A stretch of DNA of 64,000 nt from an uncultured Bacteroidales bacterium (GCA_902779165.1 CACZAN010000032.1:1-64000); one strand, 5' to 3'. Positions 44,376 through 52,705 are shown, counted from the first letter of the stretch. The notes: generated by a model not told the origin, from the sequence alone. A program made the numbers and translations.

Positions 44376-45416
44376 ATGAATGCCGCAGCCCTCCGACTTC
44401 TCAACCAGCAACTGGTGGCACCACAGTACAGCGACCCTGCCGAGGTGGTCAGCTATATGGGTGCCATCCAGGCACAGGAATATCGCATGATGCGATGGGC
44501 GGTGACGATGCGGACACGCAAACCGTCGGCAAAAGCGTTTAAGGAGGCTTTCGACAGCGGACGCATCATCCGTCTGCACCTGATGCGGGGCACATGGCAG
44601 CTGGTGGCCGCCGAGGACTACTGGATGATGACAGACCTCTGTGCGCCCAAAGCCATCAGCGTCACCAAAGGATGGATGAGCAGTAATAAAATCTCTATCC
44701 CCGATGAGGAATATTTGCGCATCCGCGACATCCTCGCCCAGACGGCCGCTGACAGGGGGAGCGCGACCAAGGAGGACTTTGCCCGGGCATTGGCGGAACG
44801 TGATATCCGGATGGATGACCACCGCCTGTCATACCATATCCGCATGTCAGAGTTCACAGGCACGCTCTGCAGCGGCGACCTGCTTCCGATGAAAGCCACC
44901 TATGCGCTCACAGAGAATAAAGTGGGGGGCAAGCCGGCTCTGGAAGACCGAGACACGACTTTGATGCGCTTCGCACGCAAGTACTTCCAGAGCCGGCAAC
45001 CGGCAACGCTGGAAGATTTCGTGTGGTGGTCAGGTCTGAATATCAGCGACTGCCGCAAGGGCATTGCACTCCTGGGCGACACCCTCCACCTCGAGAGACA
45101 CAAAGGCCGCGACTTCTACCTGACCGACGACTGCCGCACACGGGGTTTCCGCAAAGGCCAGTACCTGCTGATTCCGCCCTACGACGAGTATCTCATAGGC
45201 TACAAGTCACGCGATATCGCCCTGCCGCCGGAACACCAGCACCGTGCTCACAACAACCGTGGCATCTTCCAACCCATCATCGCTCGCGATGGCATCATCT
45301 GCGGCAACTGGTCGCCCTACCGTGATGGCTGTCAGGTGGACTTCTTCGAGGACGGAGCCAACCCGGAGGAGGTGCAGGAGGCCTGGCAGAAGTACAGAAA
45401 GTATAGGTTAAGATGA
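44376..45416 (+). CDS. Winged-helix DNA-binding domain protein (HTH_42 family)
   Basis: A 346-residue cytosolic protein of the winged-helix family related to AlkX/YcaQ DNA glycosylases. Typical phrases are LLNQQLVAPQYSDPAEVVSY, GAIQAQEYRMMRWAV, RLHLMRGTWQLVAAEDYW and IPPYDEYLIGYKSRD. The family may act on damaged or crosslinked DNA. ATG 44376 lies 4 bases after the peptidase stop and fits the family start; a longer frame begins inside the peptidase gene and is not used. It overlaps the next gene by 4 bases (ATGA). Confidence 0.88.
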   Translation: MNAAALRLLNQQLVAPQYSDPAEVVSYMGAIQAQEYRMMRWAVTMRTRKPSAKAFKEAFDSGRIIRLHLMRGTWQLVAAEDYWMMTDLCAPKAISVTKGWMSSNKISIPDEEYLRIRDILAQTAADRGSATKEDFARALAERDIRMDDHRLSYHIRMSEFTGTLCSGDLLPMKATYALTENKVGGKPALEDRDTTLMRFARKYFQSRQPATLEDFVWWSGLNISDCRKGIALLGDTLHLERHKGRDFYLTDDCRTRGFRKGQYLLIPPYDEYLIGYKSRDIALPPEHQHRAHNNRGIFQPIIARDGIICGNWSPYRDGCQVDFFEDGANPEEVQEAWQKYRKYRLR

Positions 45417-46525
45417 TGATGAGAAAACACTGGATGGATAATCTGCGATGGACGACGGTGCTGCTGGTGCTGTTCTTCCACGTCATATACATCTATAATA
45501 ATAAAGGAGTCATCGGCGGAGCGGGCGGCTTCGGCGACGGGCCCCAGTACCAGGATGTGGTGATGTACGTCCTCTATCCCTGGATCATGCCCCTGCTGTT
45601 TCTCTTGGCAGGCGTCAGCGCCCGCTACGCGTTGCAGCGCCAGTCGAGCCGCGAGTGGTTCCGTGGCCGCACCCGCAAGTTGATGGTGCCAGCAACTATT
45701 GGACTATTTGTCTTCCAATGGATGGCGGGTTATTTCAACACACATATACAAGGAACAGACAAGCTGGCCGACGTGCCGCAACCATTCAAATACCTCGGGT
45801 GGTCGCTGAATGGAATCGGGCCGCTGTGGTTTATCCAGCTGCTATGGGTGCTGTGTCTGGTACTGCTGGTACTACGGGAACTCGACGGCAGGGACAAGCT
45901 GTGGAACTGGTGTGGAAAGGCAAACACCACGACGATCATCCTTCTGGGCGTTCTCTACTGGTTGGGAATGCAGACCCTCATCACGCCTCCAGCGGTGATA
46001 GCGCCCGATGCAAAGACCATCCTCACCGGTATCTACAACCTCTACAAACCGTTCTTCTATCTGGTGCCGTTCCTGCTCGGATACTTCGTATTCTCCCACG
46101 ATACCATACAGGAGAAGGTGCAGAGAGCATGGATGCCGCTGATGGCAGGCGCGGTGGTGGCCGCCGCAGTACTCACCGCAACCACCTACGGCGAGAACAA
46201 CACCACGCCGGAATACCTGGGACGCCCCCTTCATTGCCTCTACAGCTGGCTGATGTGCCTCGCCATGATGGGCTGGTTCAGAGCCTGCTTCGACCGCACA
46301 GGTCGCTTCGCAACCCACATGACCCGTTCCAGTTTCGGAATCTATATCGTTCACTACCTGATCGTTGCAGGCTTGGGCTACCTGATGAAGTTCTATACCG
46401 CGTGGCCTCCCGTGGCCATGTATCTGATTCTCACCCTTGCCGTCTTCACCCTCTCTCCCCTGACCTACGCTCTCCTGCGCCGCATCCCCCTCATCCGCTG
46501 GTGTGTGCTCGGAGAGAAGACATAA
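45413..46525 (+). CDS. Acyltransferase family 3 membrane protein
   Basis: A 370-residue inner-membrane protein with about ten helices. The start has the family motif RKHWMDNLRWTTVLLVLFFHVIY-like phrase with the catalytic His near residue 24, and YNNKGVIGGAGGF follows; the end ISPLTYALLRRIPLIRW-type is near the C-terminus. Family members O-acetylate or O-succinylate sugars or lipids; the acceptor is unknown. Translationally coupled to the preceding gene by ATGA. Confidence 0.85.
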   Translation: MMMRKHWMDNLRWTTVLLVLFFHVIYIYNNKGVIGGAGGFGDGPQYQDVVMYVLYPWIMPLLFLLAGVSARYALQRQSSREWFRGRTRKLMVPATIGLFVFQWMAGYFNTHIQGTDKLADVPQPFKYLGWSLNGIGPLWFIQLLWVLCLVLLVLRELDGRDKLWNWCGKANTTTIILLGVLYWLGMQTLITPPAVIAPDAKTILTGIYNLYKPFFYLVPFLLGYFVFSHDTIQEKVQRAWMPLMAGAVVAAAVLTATTYGENNTTPEYLGRPLHCLYSWLMCLAMMGWFRACFDRTGRFATHMTRSSFGIYIVHYLIVAGLGYLMKFYTAWPPVAMYLILTLAVFTLSPLTYALLRRIPLIRWCVLGEKT

Positions 46526-46589
46526 CACTCCAATATCTTCTTCAACATCCGTGGCCAAAGGCTACATAACTTCTTAAAAATCTCACCAA

Positions 46590-47951
46590 ATGGAAGCTAT
46601 CAACTACTTCTTCTCCCTGCTCAGTTCCGTGCTATGGGGCTGGCCCATGGTTATCCTGTTGCTGGGCACACACGTGTTTCTGACCATCCGGCTGCGAGTG
46701 CCGCAGCGCAAACTGCTGACAGGCATTCGCCTCTCTGTGCAGAAGGACAAGGGCGCCACCGGCGACGTCTCGCAATTCGGAGCCCTCGCCACCGCACTGG
46801 CGGCCACCATTGGCACCGGCAACATCGTGGGCGTGGCCACAGCAGTAGCCCTGGGCGGACCCGGTGCCGTGCTGTGGTGCTGGCTTACGGGAATATTCGG
46901 CATGGCTACGAAATATGCCGAGAGTCTGCTGGCCGTGAAATACCGCGTTAAGGACGAAAACGGCAGCACCTACGGAGGCCCCATGTACGCCCTGGAACAA
47001 GGACTGGGCATGAAATGGCTGGCACTGCTCTTCGCGGTCTTCACGGCACTCGCCAGCTTCGGCATCGGATGCACCGTGCAGGCCAACTCCATCGCGCTGC
47101 TGGCCCACGAAACCTTCGGGGCATCCACGTCGTTGGTAGGACTCCTCATCTGCATTCTCACAGCGCTGGTCATCATGGGGGGCGTGAAGTCCATAGCCCG
47201 CGTTTGCACCTTCCTCGTGCCCTTCATGGCTGTGCTCTATGTGCTGGGGTGCATCGTCATCCTCTTCATGAACGGCGACTACGTCTGGCCCGCCATACAG
47301 CTCATCGCGAAGTCCGCCTTCAACCCCTCGGCAGCAGGAGGCGGCTTCGTAGGGGCATCGGTGATGATGGCTGCACGCTATGGCATCGCACGCGGACTCT
47401 TCTCCAACGAGAGCGGCATGGGCAGCGCACCCATCGTGGCGGCCACAGCACAGACACGTAACCCCGTGCGACAGGCTCTCGTCAGCAGCACCGGCACGTT
47501 CTGGGACACCGTCATCATCTGCGCCCTCACCGGCTTGGTGCTCGTCAGCAGCATCCTCGCCTACCCCGACATCTCCTATGCCGACGGTGCGGCCCTGACC
47601 AAGGTGGCATTCTCCAAGATTCCCTATGTGGGAGCCCCGCTACTCACCTTCGGAATCCTGACCTTCGCCTTCAGCACAATTCTTGGCTGGAGCTACTACG
47701 GCGAGAGCGCCGTCAACTACATAGAGCACCAGCACATCAATCGCTTCTACCGCTTGCTCTATATCATCGCTCTCTTCTTCGGAAGCATCATCAACCTCGA
47801 TATTATCTGGAACATTGCCGACACGATGAATGCCCTCATGGCCATCCCCAACCTCGTGGCGCTCATCCTGCTCAGCGGCGTAGCGGCCCGCGAGACCAAG
47901 AAATACCTCTGGAGCGGAAGGCTCGATGACGACATGGAAGAGGGAGACTAA
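46590..47951 (+). CDS. Alanine or glycine:cation symporter (AGCS family)
   Basis: A 453-residue inner-membrane transporter of normal length with about eleven helices. AGCS signatures are clear: FGALATALAATIGTGNIVGV near residue 66, GGPGAVLWCWLTGIFGMATK, YGIARGLFSNESGMGSAPIV near residue 265. It imports alanine or glycine with Na+ or H+. Confidence 0.94.
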   Translation: MEAINYFFSLLSSVLWGWPMVILLLGTHVFLTIRLRVPQRKLLTGIRLSVQKDKGATGDVSQFGALATALAATIGTGNIVGVATAVALGGPGAVLWCWLTGIFGMATKYAESLLAVKYRVKDENGSTYGGPMYALEQGLGMKWLALLFAVFTALASFGIGCTVQANSIALLAHETFGASTSLVGLLICILTALVIMGGVKSIARVCTFLVPFMAVLYVLGCIVILFMNGDYVWPAIQLIAKSAFNPSAAGGGFVGASVMMAARYGIARGLFSNESGMGSAPIVAATAQTRNPVRQALVSSTGTFWDTVIICALTGLVLVSSILAYPDISYADGAALTKVAFSKIPYVGAPLLTFGILTFAFSTILGWSYYGESAVNYIEHQHINRFYRLLYIIALFFGSIINLDIIWNIADTMNALMAIPNLVALILLSGVAARETKKYLWSGRLDDDMEEGD

Positions 47952-47989
47952 TTGAGAATTGATAATTGAGAATGCATAATTCATAATGC

Positions 47990-48190
47990 ACAATGCCCCA
48001 GCGGGGCATAATAGGGGTAGCCAGCCAATTCATTGGCTGGTACACAATGACAATGAATATGCGTGCCTTTAGGTACGCGACATCAAATCCCTATCGCGTA
48101 CCTAAAGGCACGCATTCCCTTAACGACCACATTACCAGCCAATGAATTGGCTGGCTACCATTATCGGATACCTACGGCATCCCTTCCGAA
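47990..48190 (+). repeat. Multi-palindrome MITE-like repeat, copy 3 (termini missing)
   Basis: Holds GCCCCAGCGGGGC, TAGCCAGCCAATTCATTGGC, the long stem GCGTGCCTTTAGGTACGCGA with its complement, CCAGCCAATGAATTGGCTGG and ATACCTACGGCATCC. Arms differ from other copies yet stay complementary. The AAGTTTCGC termini seen in copies 2 and 4 are absent. Confidence 0.85.
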
Positions 48191-48232
48191 ACAGCAATCG
48201 AAAAAATTTTTTTGAAAAAAAATGAGATTTCT

Positions 48233-48262
48233 TGTAATTTTTATGCTGCATCCTGCATCTAA
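48233..48262 (+). promoter_or_regulatory. ECF-type promoter of the sigma factor gene
   Basis: TGTAA (48233-48237), 14 bases, CCTGCATCTAA (48252-48262). The same two boxes at the same spacing lie at 49525-49554. They are unlike the housekeeping element and probably are read by the encoded sigma factor, which would make it autoregulated. Confidence 0.65.
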
Positions 48263-48286
48263 GGGTTAAAACAACCAACAAAAAAG

Positions 48287-48754
48287 ATGAAACAAGAAGA
48301 GTATTTTACCCAGTTAGTACGGGAAAACAAAAGCACCATCTACACCGTGTGCTACATGTTCTCCAAGGACGAAGACGAAGTCAACGACCTCTTTCAGGAG
48401 ACGCTCATCAACATGTGGAAAGGTATCGACAGCTTCCGCGAAGAAAGCAAGATCAGCACGTGGATCTATCGAGTAGCCCTCAACACATGCCTCCTGCAGG
48501 AGCGAAAGAAAAAGAAAGAAGTGAAGAAAGTACCACTGAACATGAATGTGAACTTCTTCAAGGACAACGATCCCGACAGCACCCAGGTACGCATTCTCCA
48601 CCAGCGCATCGGCAAACTGGGACTGGTCGACAGGGCTCTCGTGATGATGTGGCTCGAAGGCATGAGCTACGACGAGATCGGTGCCGTCATGGGCATCACC
48701 CCGCAGAACGTCGGAGTAAAACTCTTCCGCATCAAAGAAAAGTTGAAAAGTTGA
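48287..48754 (+). CDS. ECF RNA polymerase sigma factor
   Basis: A 155-residue sigma-70 family member: sigma-2 (LVRENKSTIYTVCYMFSKDE, DLFQETLINMWKGIDSFREE, STWIYRVALNTCL) and sigma-4 (LGLVDRALVMMWLEGMSYDE, IGAVMGITPQNVGVKLFRIK). The last codons (KLKS) fall in a GTTGAAAA repeat tract that continues past the stop. It is followed by a three-helix membrane protein that may be its anti-sigma partner. Likely regulon: its own operon and the 49619 operon. Confidence 0.93.
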   Translation: MKQEEYFTQLVRENKSTIYTVCYMFSKDEDEVNDLFQETLINMWKGIDSFREESKISTWIYRVALNTCLLQERKKKKEVKKVPLNMNVNFFKDNDPDSTQVRILHQRIGKLGLVDRALVMMWLEGMSYDEIGAVMGITPQNVGVKLFRIKEKLKS

Positions 48755-48779
48755 AATGTTGAAAAGTTGAAATGTTGAA
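48739..48779. repeat. Short-word tract overlapping the sigma gene end
   Basis: AAGTTGAAAAGTTGAAATG words repeated; the sigma factor's stop TGA (48752-48754) is formed by one of them. Confidence 0.75.
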
Positions 48780-48895
48780 GGCTGCGATTAAGCGAGGGCA
48801 GAGACAAATGGATTTGAGCTATGCCGAGCGGAAGCAGACTCGAACGAAGTTCAAAAGTTCAAAAGCGAGCAAAACAAACAAAAAATTACAAGAAT

Positions 48896-49480
48896 ATGGA
48901 AGAAAAGAATTTCGAGGAAATGCGCAATCAGTTTGCCATCCTCAAGGAACAATTACAGAAACAGGAAATCGTCAGCGACCGCCTGCTGCGCGAGACAATG
49001 AAGACCCGGAGCAACACCATCAGCTACACCAAGCGAGTGGGAATAGGAGCCGCCATCTTCTCACTGATCATCTATCCCTACTGCTACTACACCCACATGT
49101 GGAGCCTGAGCTTCACCATAGTCACCTGCCTGATGATGCTCTTCTGCGTCGCCGCCACCTTCTACATCCACCGGCCTGTCGAAAAGCTCAACTTCATGAC
49201 CGACGACTTCGCCACCGTCGCACGCGTGATGGCCAAGTTCAAGAAGCAATACGACGACTGGTTGCACTACATGGCACCCATCCTCATCATCCCATGGCTC
49301 GCCTGGGCCTGCTACGAATTCGCATGGCAGTATGCACCCGAAGGCATCAACCCCTGGTTCATGTGCCTCCCCATCATCGTCGGTGCCGCCATCGGAGGAC
49401 TCGTCGGATACCTCTTCCACCGCAAGGCTGTCAACGCCGCACAGAACATCATCGACGAAATAGAGGAAACCGGAAAATAA
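48896..49480 (+). CDS. Membrane protein, possible anti-sigma partner
   Basis: A 194-residue protein with a cytosolic helical N-terminus (MEEKNFEEMRNQFAILKEQL), and four hydrophobic segments near residues 48-62, 68-90, 120-140 and 150-175, then a charged tail (DEIEETGK). The start at 48896 excludes the basic, repeat-derived extension upstream. Position directly after an ECF sigma gene under the same promoter suggests regulation of that sigma, but no known anti-sigma domain is recognised. Confidence 0.75.
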   Translation: MEEKNFEEMRNQFAILKEQLQKQEIVSDRLLRETMKTRSNTISYTKRVGIGAAIFSLIIYPYCYYTHMWSLSFTIVTCLMMLFCVAATFYIHRPVEKLNFMTDDFATVARVMAKFKKQYDDWLHYMAPILIIPWLAWACYEFAWQYAPEGINPWFMCLPIIVGAAIGGLVGYLFHRKAVNAAQNIIDEIEETGK

Positions 49481-49524
49481 GATTCTGGCAGTGAAAGTAA
49501 AAAATGAAAAAAGTTTCGTTTTCG

Positions 49525-49554
49525 TGTAATAAACCCACCGAGTCCTGCATCTAA
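49525..49554 (+). promoter_or_regulatory. Second ECF-type promoter
   Basis: TGTAA (49525-49529), 14 bases, CCTGCATCTAA (49544-49554), identical boxes and spacing to 48233-48262. The similarity continues to AAAGATGAAACAA, i.e. into the first codons of the sigma gene, as if the whole promoter segment were copied. Confidence 0.65.
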
Positions 49555-49618
49555 AGGACAAAGAACATCAAGAAAGATGAAACAAAACAAGAATTCAAAC
49601 TCTAAAAACCCTACAATT

Positions 49619-49801
49619 ATGAAAACGAAGAACATTGCTATCATTGGCGCAATCATCCTGAGTCTGATCACCACCAGCTGCATGTCCACCCAAGGCACAG
49701 CCACGATCCAGCCCACCGACCTCGGCATAAACCACATCGACAACCCCTCGGTCATCACCCACACCTACAACTACGATGTGAAACCCGTCATTGAAATGTA
49801 A
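49619..49801 (+). CDS. Small lipoprotein
   Basis: Sixty residues: signal MKTKNIAIIGAIILSLITTS followed by the lipobox cysteine at residue 21 and a short tail of about 39 residues without recognisable domain. An in-frame ATG at 49577 would add a 14-residue polar extension and has the same context as the sigma start, so it may be used. It is driven by the second ECF-type promoter. Confidence 0.65.
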   Translation: MKTKNIAIIGAIILSLITTSCMSTQGTATIQPTDLGINHIDNPSVITHTYNYDVKPVIEM

Positions 49802-49823
49802 ATCTCAGATTTCCAAAATACTG

Positions 49824-50324
49824 ATGATGAATTGGACAACCTATTTTATTGAATGCGTGGCGAGTGTGATCCTGTTCACACTCGCCATCTTAATTCCCCT
49901 CTGCAAGAACCCCGAATGGTGGATCCACGACTATCCGAAAGATATCCAGGAAGAATATTTCAAGACCCACCCGCGCATCCCCTCGGCATTCTTCTCCAAG
50001 ACCGTGCTGCTGAAGAAAAGCTTCGCACTGCTCCTCGCCGTAGCCATCTTCGTGGGGCTCGCGCTACTGGCCGGAGCCCGCGACTTCCTCTCCGCCTTCC
50101 TCGCCAGCTACGGACTCTGGCTCGTCGTCGACTGGTACGACTGCCTCGTACTCGACTGGGTGCTCTTCGCCAATCTGAAGCGCGTGCGGCTGCCCGGCAC
50201 CGAACACATGGACGACGCCTACCACCAGAAACGCTACCACCTCGTGCAGACCTGCATCGGCATGGCACTGGGACTCATTCCCTGCCTCCTCTGCGCTGCC
50301 ATCGTCGCCCTCATCGCCGCCTGA
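49824..50324 (+). CDS. Membrane protein of unknown function
   Basis: About 166 residues starting MMNWTTYFIECVASVILFTL. Four hydrophobic segments: residues of about 8-27, 67-87, 90-112 and 142-165. A loop with WYDCLVLDWVLFANLKRVRL and HMDDAYHQKRYHL separates the last two. I recognise no family. It follows the small lipoprotein by 22 bases and is probably in the same ECF-dependent unit. Confidence 0.7.
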   Translation: MMNWTTYFIECVASVILFTLAILIPLCKNPEWWIHDYPKDIQEEYFKTHPRIPSAFFSKTVLLKKSFALLLAVAIFVGLALLAGARDFLSAFLASYGLWLVVDWYDCLVLDWVLFANLKRVRLPGTEHMDDAYHQKRYHLVQTCIGMALGLIPCLLCAAIVALIAA

Positions 50325-50403
50325 TTTGCAAACAATTCTTAAATCTTTATCCACAGCGGCCAACTTCGCACCCCTCCATACATCCAATACCAGAGAAAAA
50401 CCG

Positions 50404-50411
50404 TATCTTTG
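50404..50411 (+). promoter_or_regulatory. Promoter -7 element of rubrerythrin
   Basis: TATCTTTG followed by GGCGC, 46 bases before the ATG at 50457. No good -33 element. Confidence 0.5.
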
Positions 50412-50456
50412 GGCGCTGAAAACAACAACTACACACCCCTAATAAACCCTACAACA

Positions 50457-50999
50457 ATGAAAGAACTGAAAGGAACAAAGACCGAAAAGAACCTCATGGA
50501 GGCTTTCGCCGGCGAGAGCATGGCTCGCAACAAGTACACCTATTTCGCATCCAAGGCCAAGAAGGACGGCTACGTGCAGATCGCAGCCATCTTCGAGGAG
50601 ACCGCCGCCAACGAGAAGGAACACGCCAAGCTGTGGTACAAATACCTCAACGGCGGAGGCATCAGCGACACACTCACCAACCTCGAAGACGCCGCCAACG
50701 GCGAGAACTTCGAATGGACCGACATGTACGACCGCATGGCACGCGAAGCACGCGAGGAAGGCTTCGACGAAATCGCCACCAAGTTCGAGCTCGTGGCAGC
50801 CATCGAGCGCCACCACGAAGAGCGCTACCGCAAGCTCCTGAAGAACATCCAGGACGCCATCGTCTTCTCCCGCGACGGCGACGTCATCTGGCAGTGCGCC
50901 AACTGCGGCCACATCGTCATCGGCAAGCAAGCCCCCGACGTATGCCCCGCCTGCAACCACCCCCAAAGCTATTTCCAAATCAAGGCCGAAAACTACTAA
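50457..50999 (+). CDS. rbr: Rubrerythrin
   Basis: About 180 residues. A ferritin-like di-iron four-helix bundle ([47 protein letters not shown]) is followed by a rubredoxin-type iron site (WQCANCGHI and [11 protein letters not shown]). It reduces hydrogen peroxide in the cytosol with electrons from rubredoxin or NADH-linked partners, typical of anaerobes. The superoxide dismutase gene follows 5 bases later. Confidence 0.95.
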   Translation: MKELKGTKTEKNLMEAFAGESMARNKYTYFASKAKKDGYVQIAAIFEETAANEKEHAKLWYKYLNGGGISDTLTNLEDAANGENFEWTDMYDRMAREAREEGFDEIATKFELVAAIERHHEERYRKLLKNIQDAIVFSRDGDVIWQCANCGHIVIGKQAPDVCPACNHPQSYFQIKAENY

Positions 51000-51004
51000 A
51001 CATC

Positions 51005-51595
51005 ATGAGCCAACCCTTCAATCTCGTGGCCCTACCCTACGCCCCCGAAGCCTTGGAGCCCGTCATCAGCAGTCAGACCCTCGCCTTCCACCACGGCAAG
51101 CACCTTGCCGGCTACGTCAATAACCTCAATGCCCTGCTGCCCGAATCCAAGTGGGCCGGGCTGACCCTCGAAGAAATCGTAGTGAAGGCCGAAGGCCCCA
51201 TACTCAACAATGCCGGACAGATCCTGAACCACAACCTCTACTTCTCCCAGTTCTGTGCCCCCAAAGCCGAGAACCAGCCCGTGGGCCAACTCGCAGCCGC
51301 CATCACCCGCGACTTCGGCACCTTCGCCGACTTCCAGTCCGAGTTCCAGAAGAAAGGCACCACCCTCTTCGGCTCCGGCTGGGTTTGGCTCTCCGCCACC
51401 GCCGACGGCCACCTCGTCATCACCCAGGAGCCCAACGCCGCCAACCCACTCCAGCGCGGCCTGAAGCCCCTCCTCACCTTCGACGTCTGGGAACACGCCT
51501 ACTATCTCGACTACCAGAACCGCCGTCCCGACCACCTCGCTGCCCTCTGGCAGATCATCGACTGGAACGTCATCGAGCAGCGGTATTTACAATGA
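51005..51595 (+). CDS. sodB: Superoxide dismutase (Fe/Mn type)
   Basis: A 196-residue enzyme with metal ligands in LAFHHGKHLAGYV (His 30 region), NHNLYFSQF, and DVWEHAYYLDYQNRRPDHL (Asp and His). The sequence is of the Fe-type or cambialistic group common in Bacteroidales. It turns superoxide to peroxide, which the upstream rubrerythrin removes. The stop codon touches the left arm of an inverted repeat pair. Confidence 0.95.
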   Translation: MSQPFNLVALPYAPEALEPVISSQTLAFHHGKHLAGYVNNLNALLPESKWAGLTLEEIVVKAEGPILNNAGQILNHNLYFSQFCAPKAENQPVGQLAAAITRDFGTFADFQSEFQKKGTTLFGSGWVWLSATADGHLVITQEPNAANPLQRGLKPLLTFDVWEHAYYLDYQNRRPDHLAALWQIIDWNVIEQRYLQ

Positions 51596-51638
51596 AAAAA
51601 AAAACTTTTTTTCAAAAATCCCACGCATCCACCGATTG
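51594..51638 (-). repeat. 45-base inverted repeat, left arm
   Basis: On the minus strand it reads CAATCGGTGGATGCGTGGGA, then TTTTTG, seven A, G and a T-run. It matches 41 of 45 bases of 52488-52532 in the opposite orientation. The pair brackets about 940 bases. Confidence 0.75.
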
Positions 51639-51698
51639 TAAGGTGGGTGCGGGGGAATCGAATAGAACGCTTTCGCGTTGAAAAACAATAGAATAATA

Positions 51699-51964
51699 TT
51701 CAAGTTTCGCAAGTGATGCCGTAGGCATCAGACAATGGTAGCCAGCCATTTAAATGGCTGGTAATGAGGATGTTGACGGATAGCGTGCCGTAGGTACGCG
51801 ACAAGGATTTGGTGTCGCGTACCTAAAGGCACGCTTTTTCCGGGCCGCTTTATACCAGCCGTTGAAACGGCTGGCTACTATTGTCACGCCCCGCTGGGGC
51901 TTTGTATTACAGCTGGTTCTTCGAGGAGTCGAAGCGAAAAAAGTTCGAGCGAGCGAAACTTGAG
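51699..51964 (-). repeat. Multi-palindrome MITE-like element, copy 4 (complete, with target duplication)
   Basis: A 266-bp element in reverse orientation. Ends are TTCAAGTTTCGC and GCGAAACTTGAG (11 of 12 inverted matches). The bases TAGAATAATA flank it on both sides (51689-51698 and 51965-51974), as a target-site duplication would. Inside are the five palindromes seen in the other copies and no coding frame. It must move with proteins supplied elsewhere. Confidence 0.85.
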
Positions 51965-51975
51965 TAGAATAATAC

Positions 51976-52110
51976 TTATACAGCTGCCAGAGGGATGACA
52001 TCGTAGGCGATGCCGTTATGCAGCTCCTTGCTAAGAAATCCCCGACGGCTGAGCACACGGCCAAGCTGCACCTTAGCACCCTGCGAGACTGTGAATCCCG
52101 GTGTCTTCTG
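51976..52110 (-). pseudogene. C-terminal relic of an unidentified gene
   Basis: A minus-strand frame without start codon reads QKTPGFTVSQGAKVQLGRVL, then SRRGFLSKELHNGIAYDVIP and LAAV before TAA at 51978-51976. The 44-residue phrase has a regular strand-helix-strand look and resembles the tail of a larger enzyme, perhaps a phage-type primase/helicase, but I cannot name it. It is cut off upstream by stop codons and abuts the MITE-like element. Confidence 0.4.
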
Positions 52111-52487
52111 TTAATTTTTCAACATTCTGAAAACCAGCATATTGCAAATTCTCCTGCACCTATATTTCACAGCCGATTTCGCATGAAGTAAAGCTTCTGG
52201 CTCCCTACTCCAAATTCCATAAGAATCGCTTGTATTTTCCATCACCTTAGGCTTCATAGATTAAAGCACGTCGTGCTTTACAATAAGCTCACCGCATAAC
52301 ATGTGCACCACAACGTATTTCATGTGTATCTCAATGGGCGTTTATTAATACTCTATGACTTCGATTTATTTATCTCTGCAGAAAGTCGTGAATTTGCCCG
52401 CAGAAGCAAAAGTTTATCCCCTATCGTTGTCAAACAGCGTATAAAAACAAGAGAGAGGAAAGATCTATCCCATCTCCCCCCATCTCT
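52111..52487. other. Intergenic stretch without supported gene
   Basis: Only short frames are present, for example a 48-residue minus-strand frame at 52111-52257 in line with the relic downstream, and a plus-strand frame at 52303-52596 with no family look. A palindrome TAAAGCACGTCGTGCTTTA lies near 52263-52281. I see no further feature. Confidence 0.5.
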
Positions 52488-52532
52488 CAATCGGTGGATT
52501 CGGTGGATTTTTGAAAAAAAGTTTTTATTTTC
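52488..52532 (+). repeat. 45-base inverted repeat, right arm
   Basis: CAATCGGTGGATTCGGTGGA, TTTTTG, seven A and a T-rich end; partner of 51594-51638. Confidence 0.75.
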
Positions 52533-52632
52533 ATCACCATCATTTCCCTTTCGTCATTGTTTCAAGGAAACTTTTTTCACTTTTTCTTCATCTTGACAGC
52601 GAAACGGTGCGTTTCTCGTACATTGCACGCCT

Positions 52633-52705
52633 CAATTATACATTATCAACTATCAATTATACATGATACATTATCAATTATACATTATCAACTATACATT
52701 ATCCG
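52633..52705. repeat. ATTATCAAT-type tandem tract
   Basis: TCAATTATACATTATCAACTA-like words repeat about seven times, ending 17 bases before the leader RNA's -33 region. It may be a plain repeat tract or affect the promoter. Confidence 0.8.

Noticed and set aside
48772..49494. Plus-strand 240-codon frame overlapping the membrane protein after the sigma gene
   Set aside because: Its product is a basic, His/Arg-rich string, while the alternative frame gives clean membrane helices and a good start at 48896.
52303..52596. 97-codon plus-strand frame before the defence operon
   Set aside because: No promoter or family resemblance, and its end runs through the right arm of the inverted repeat and T-rich tracts.
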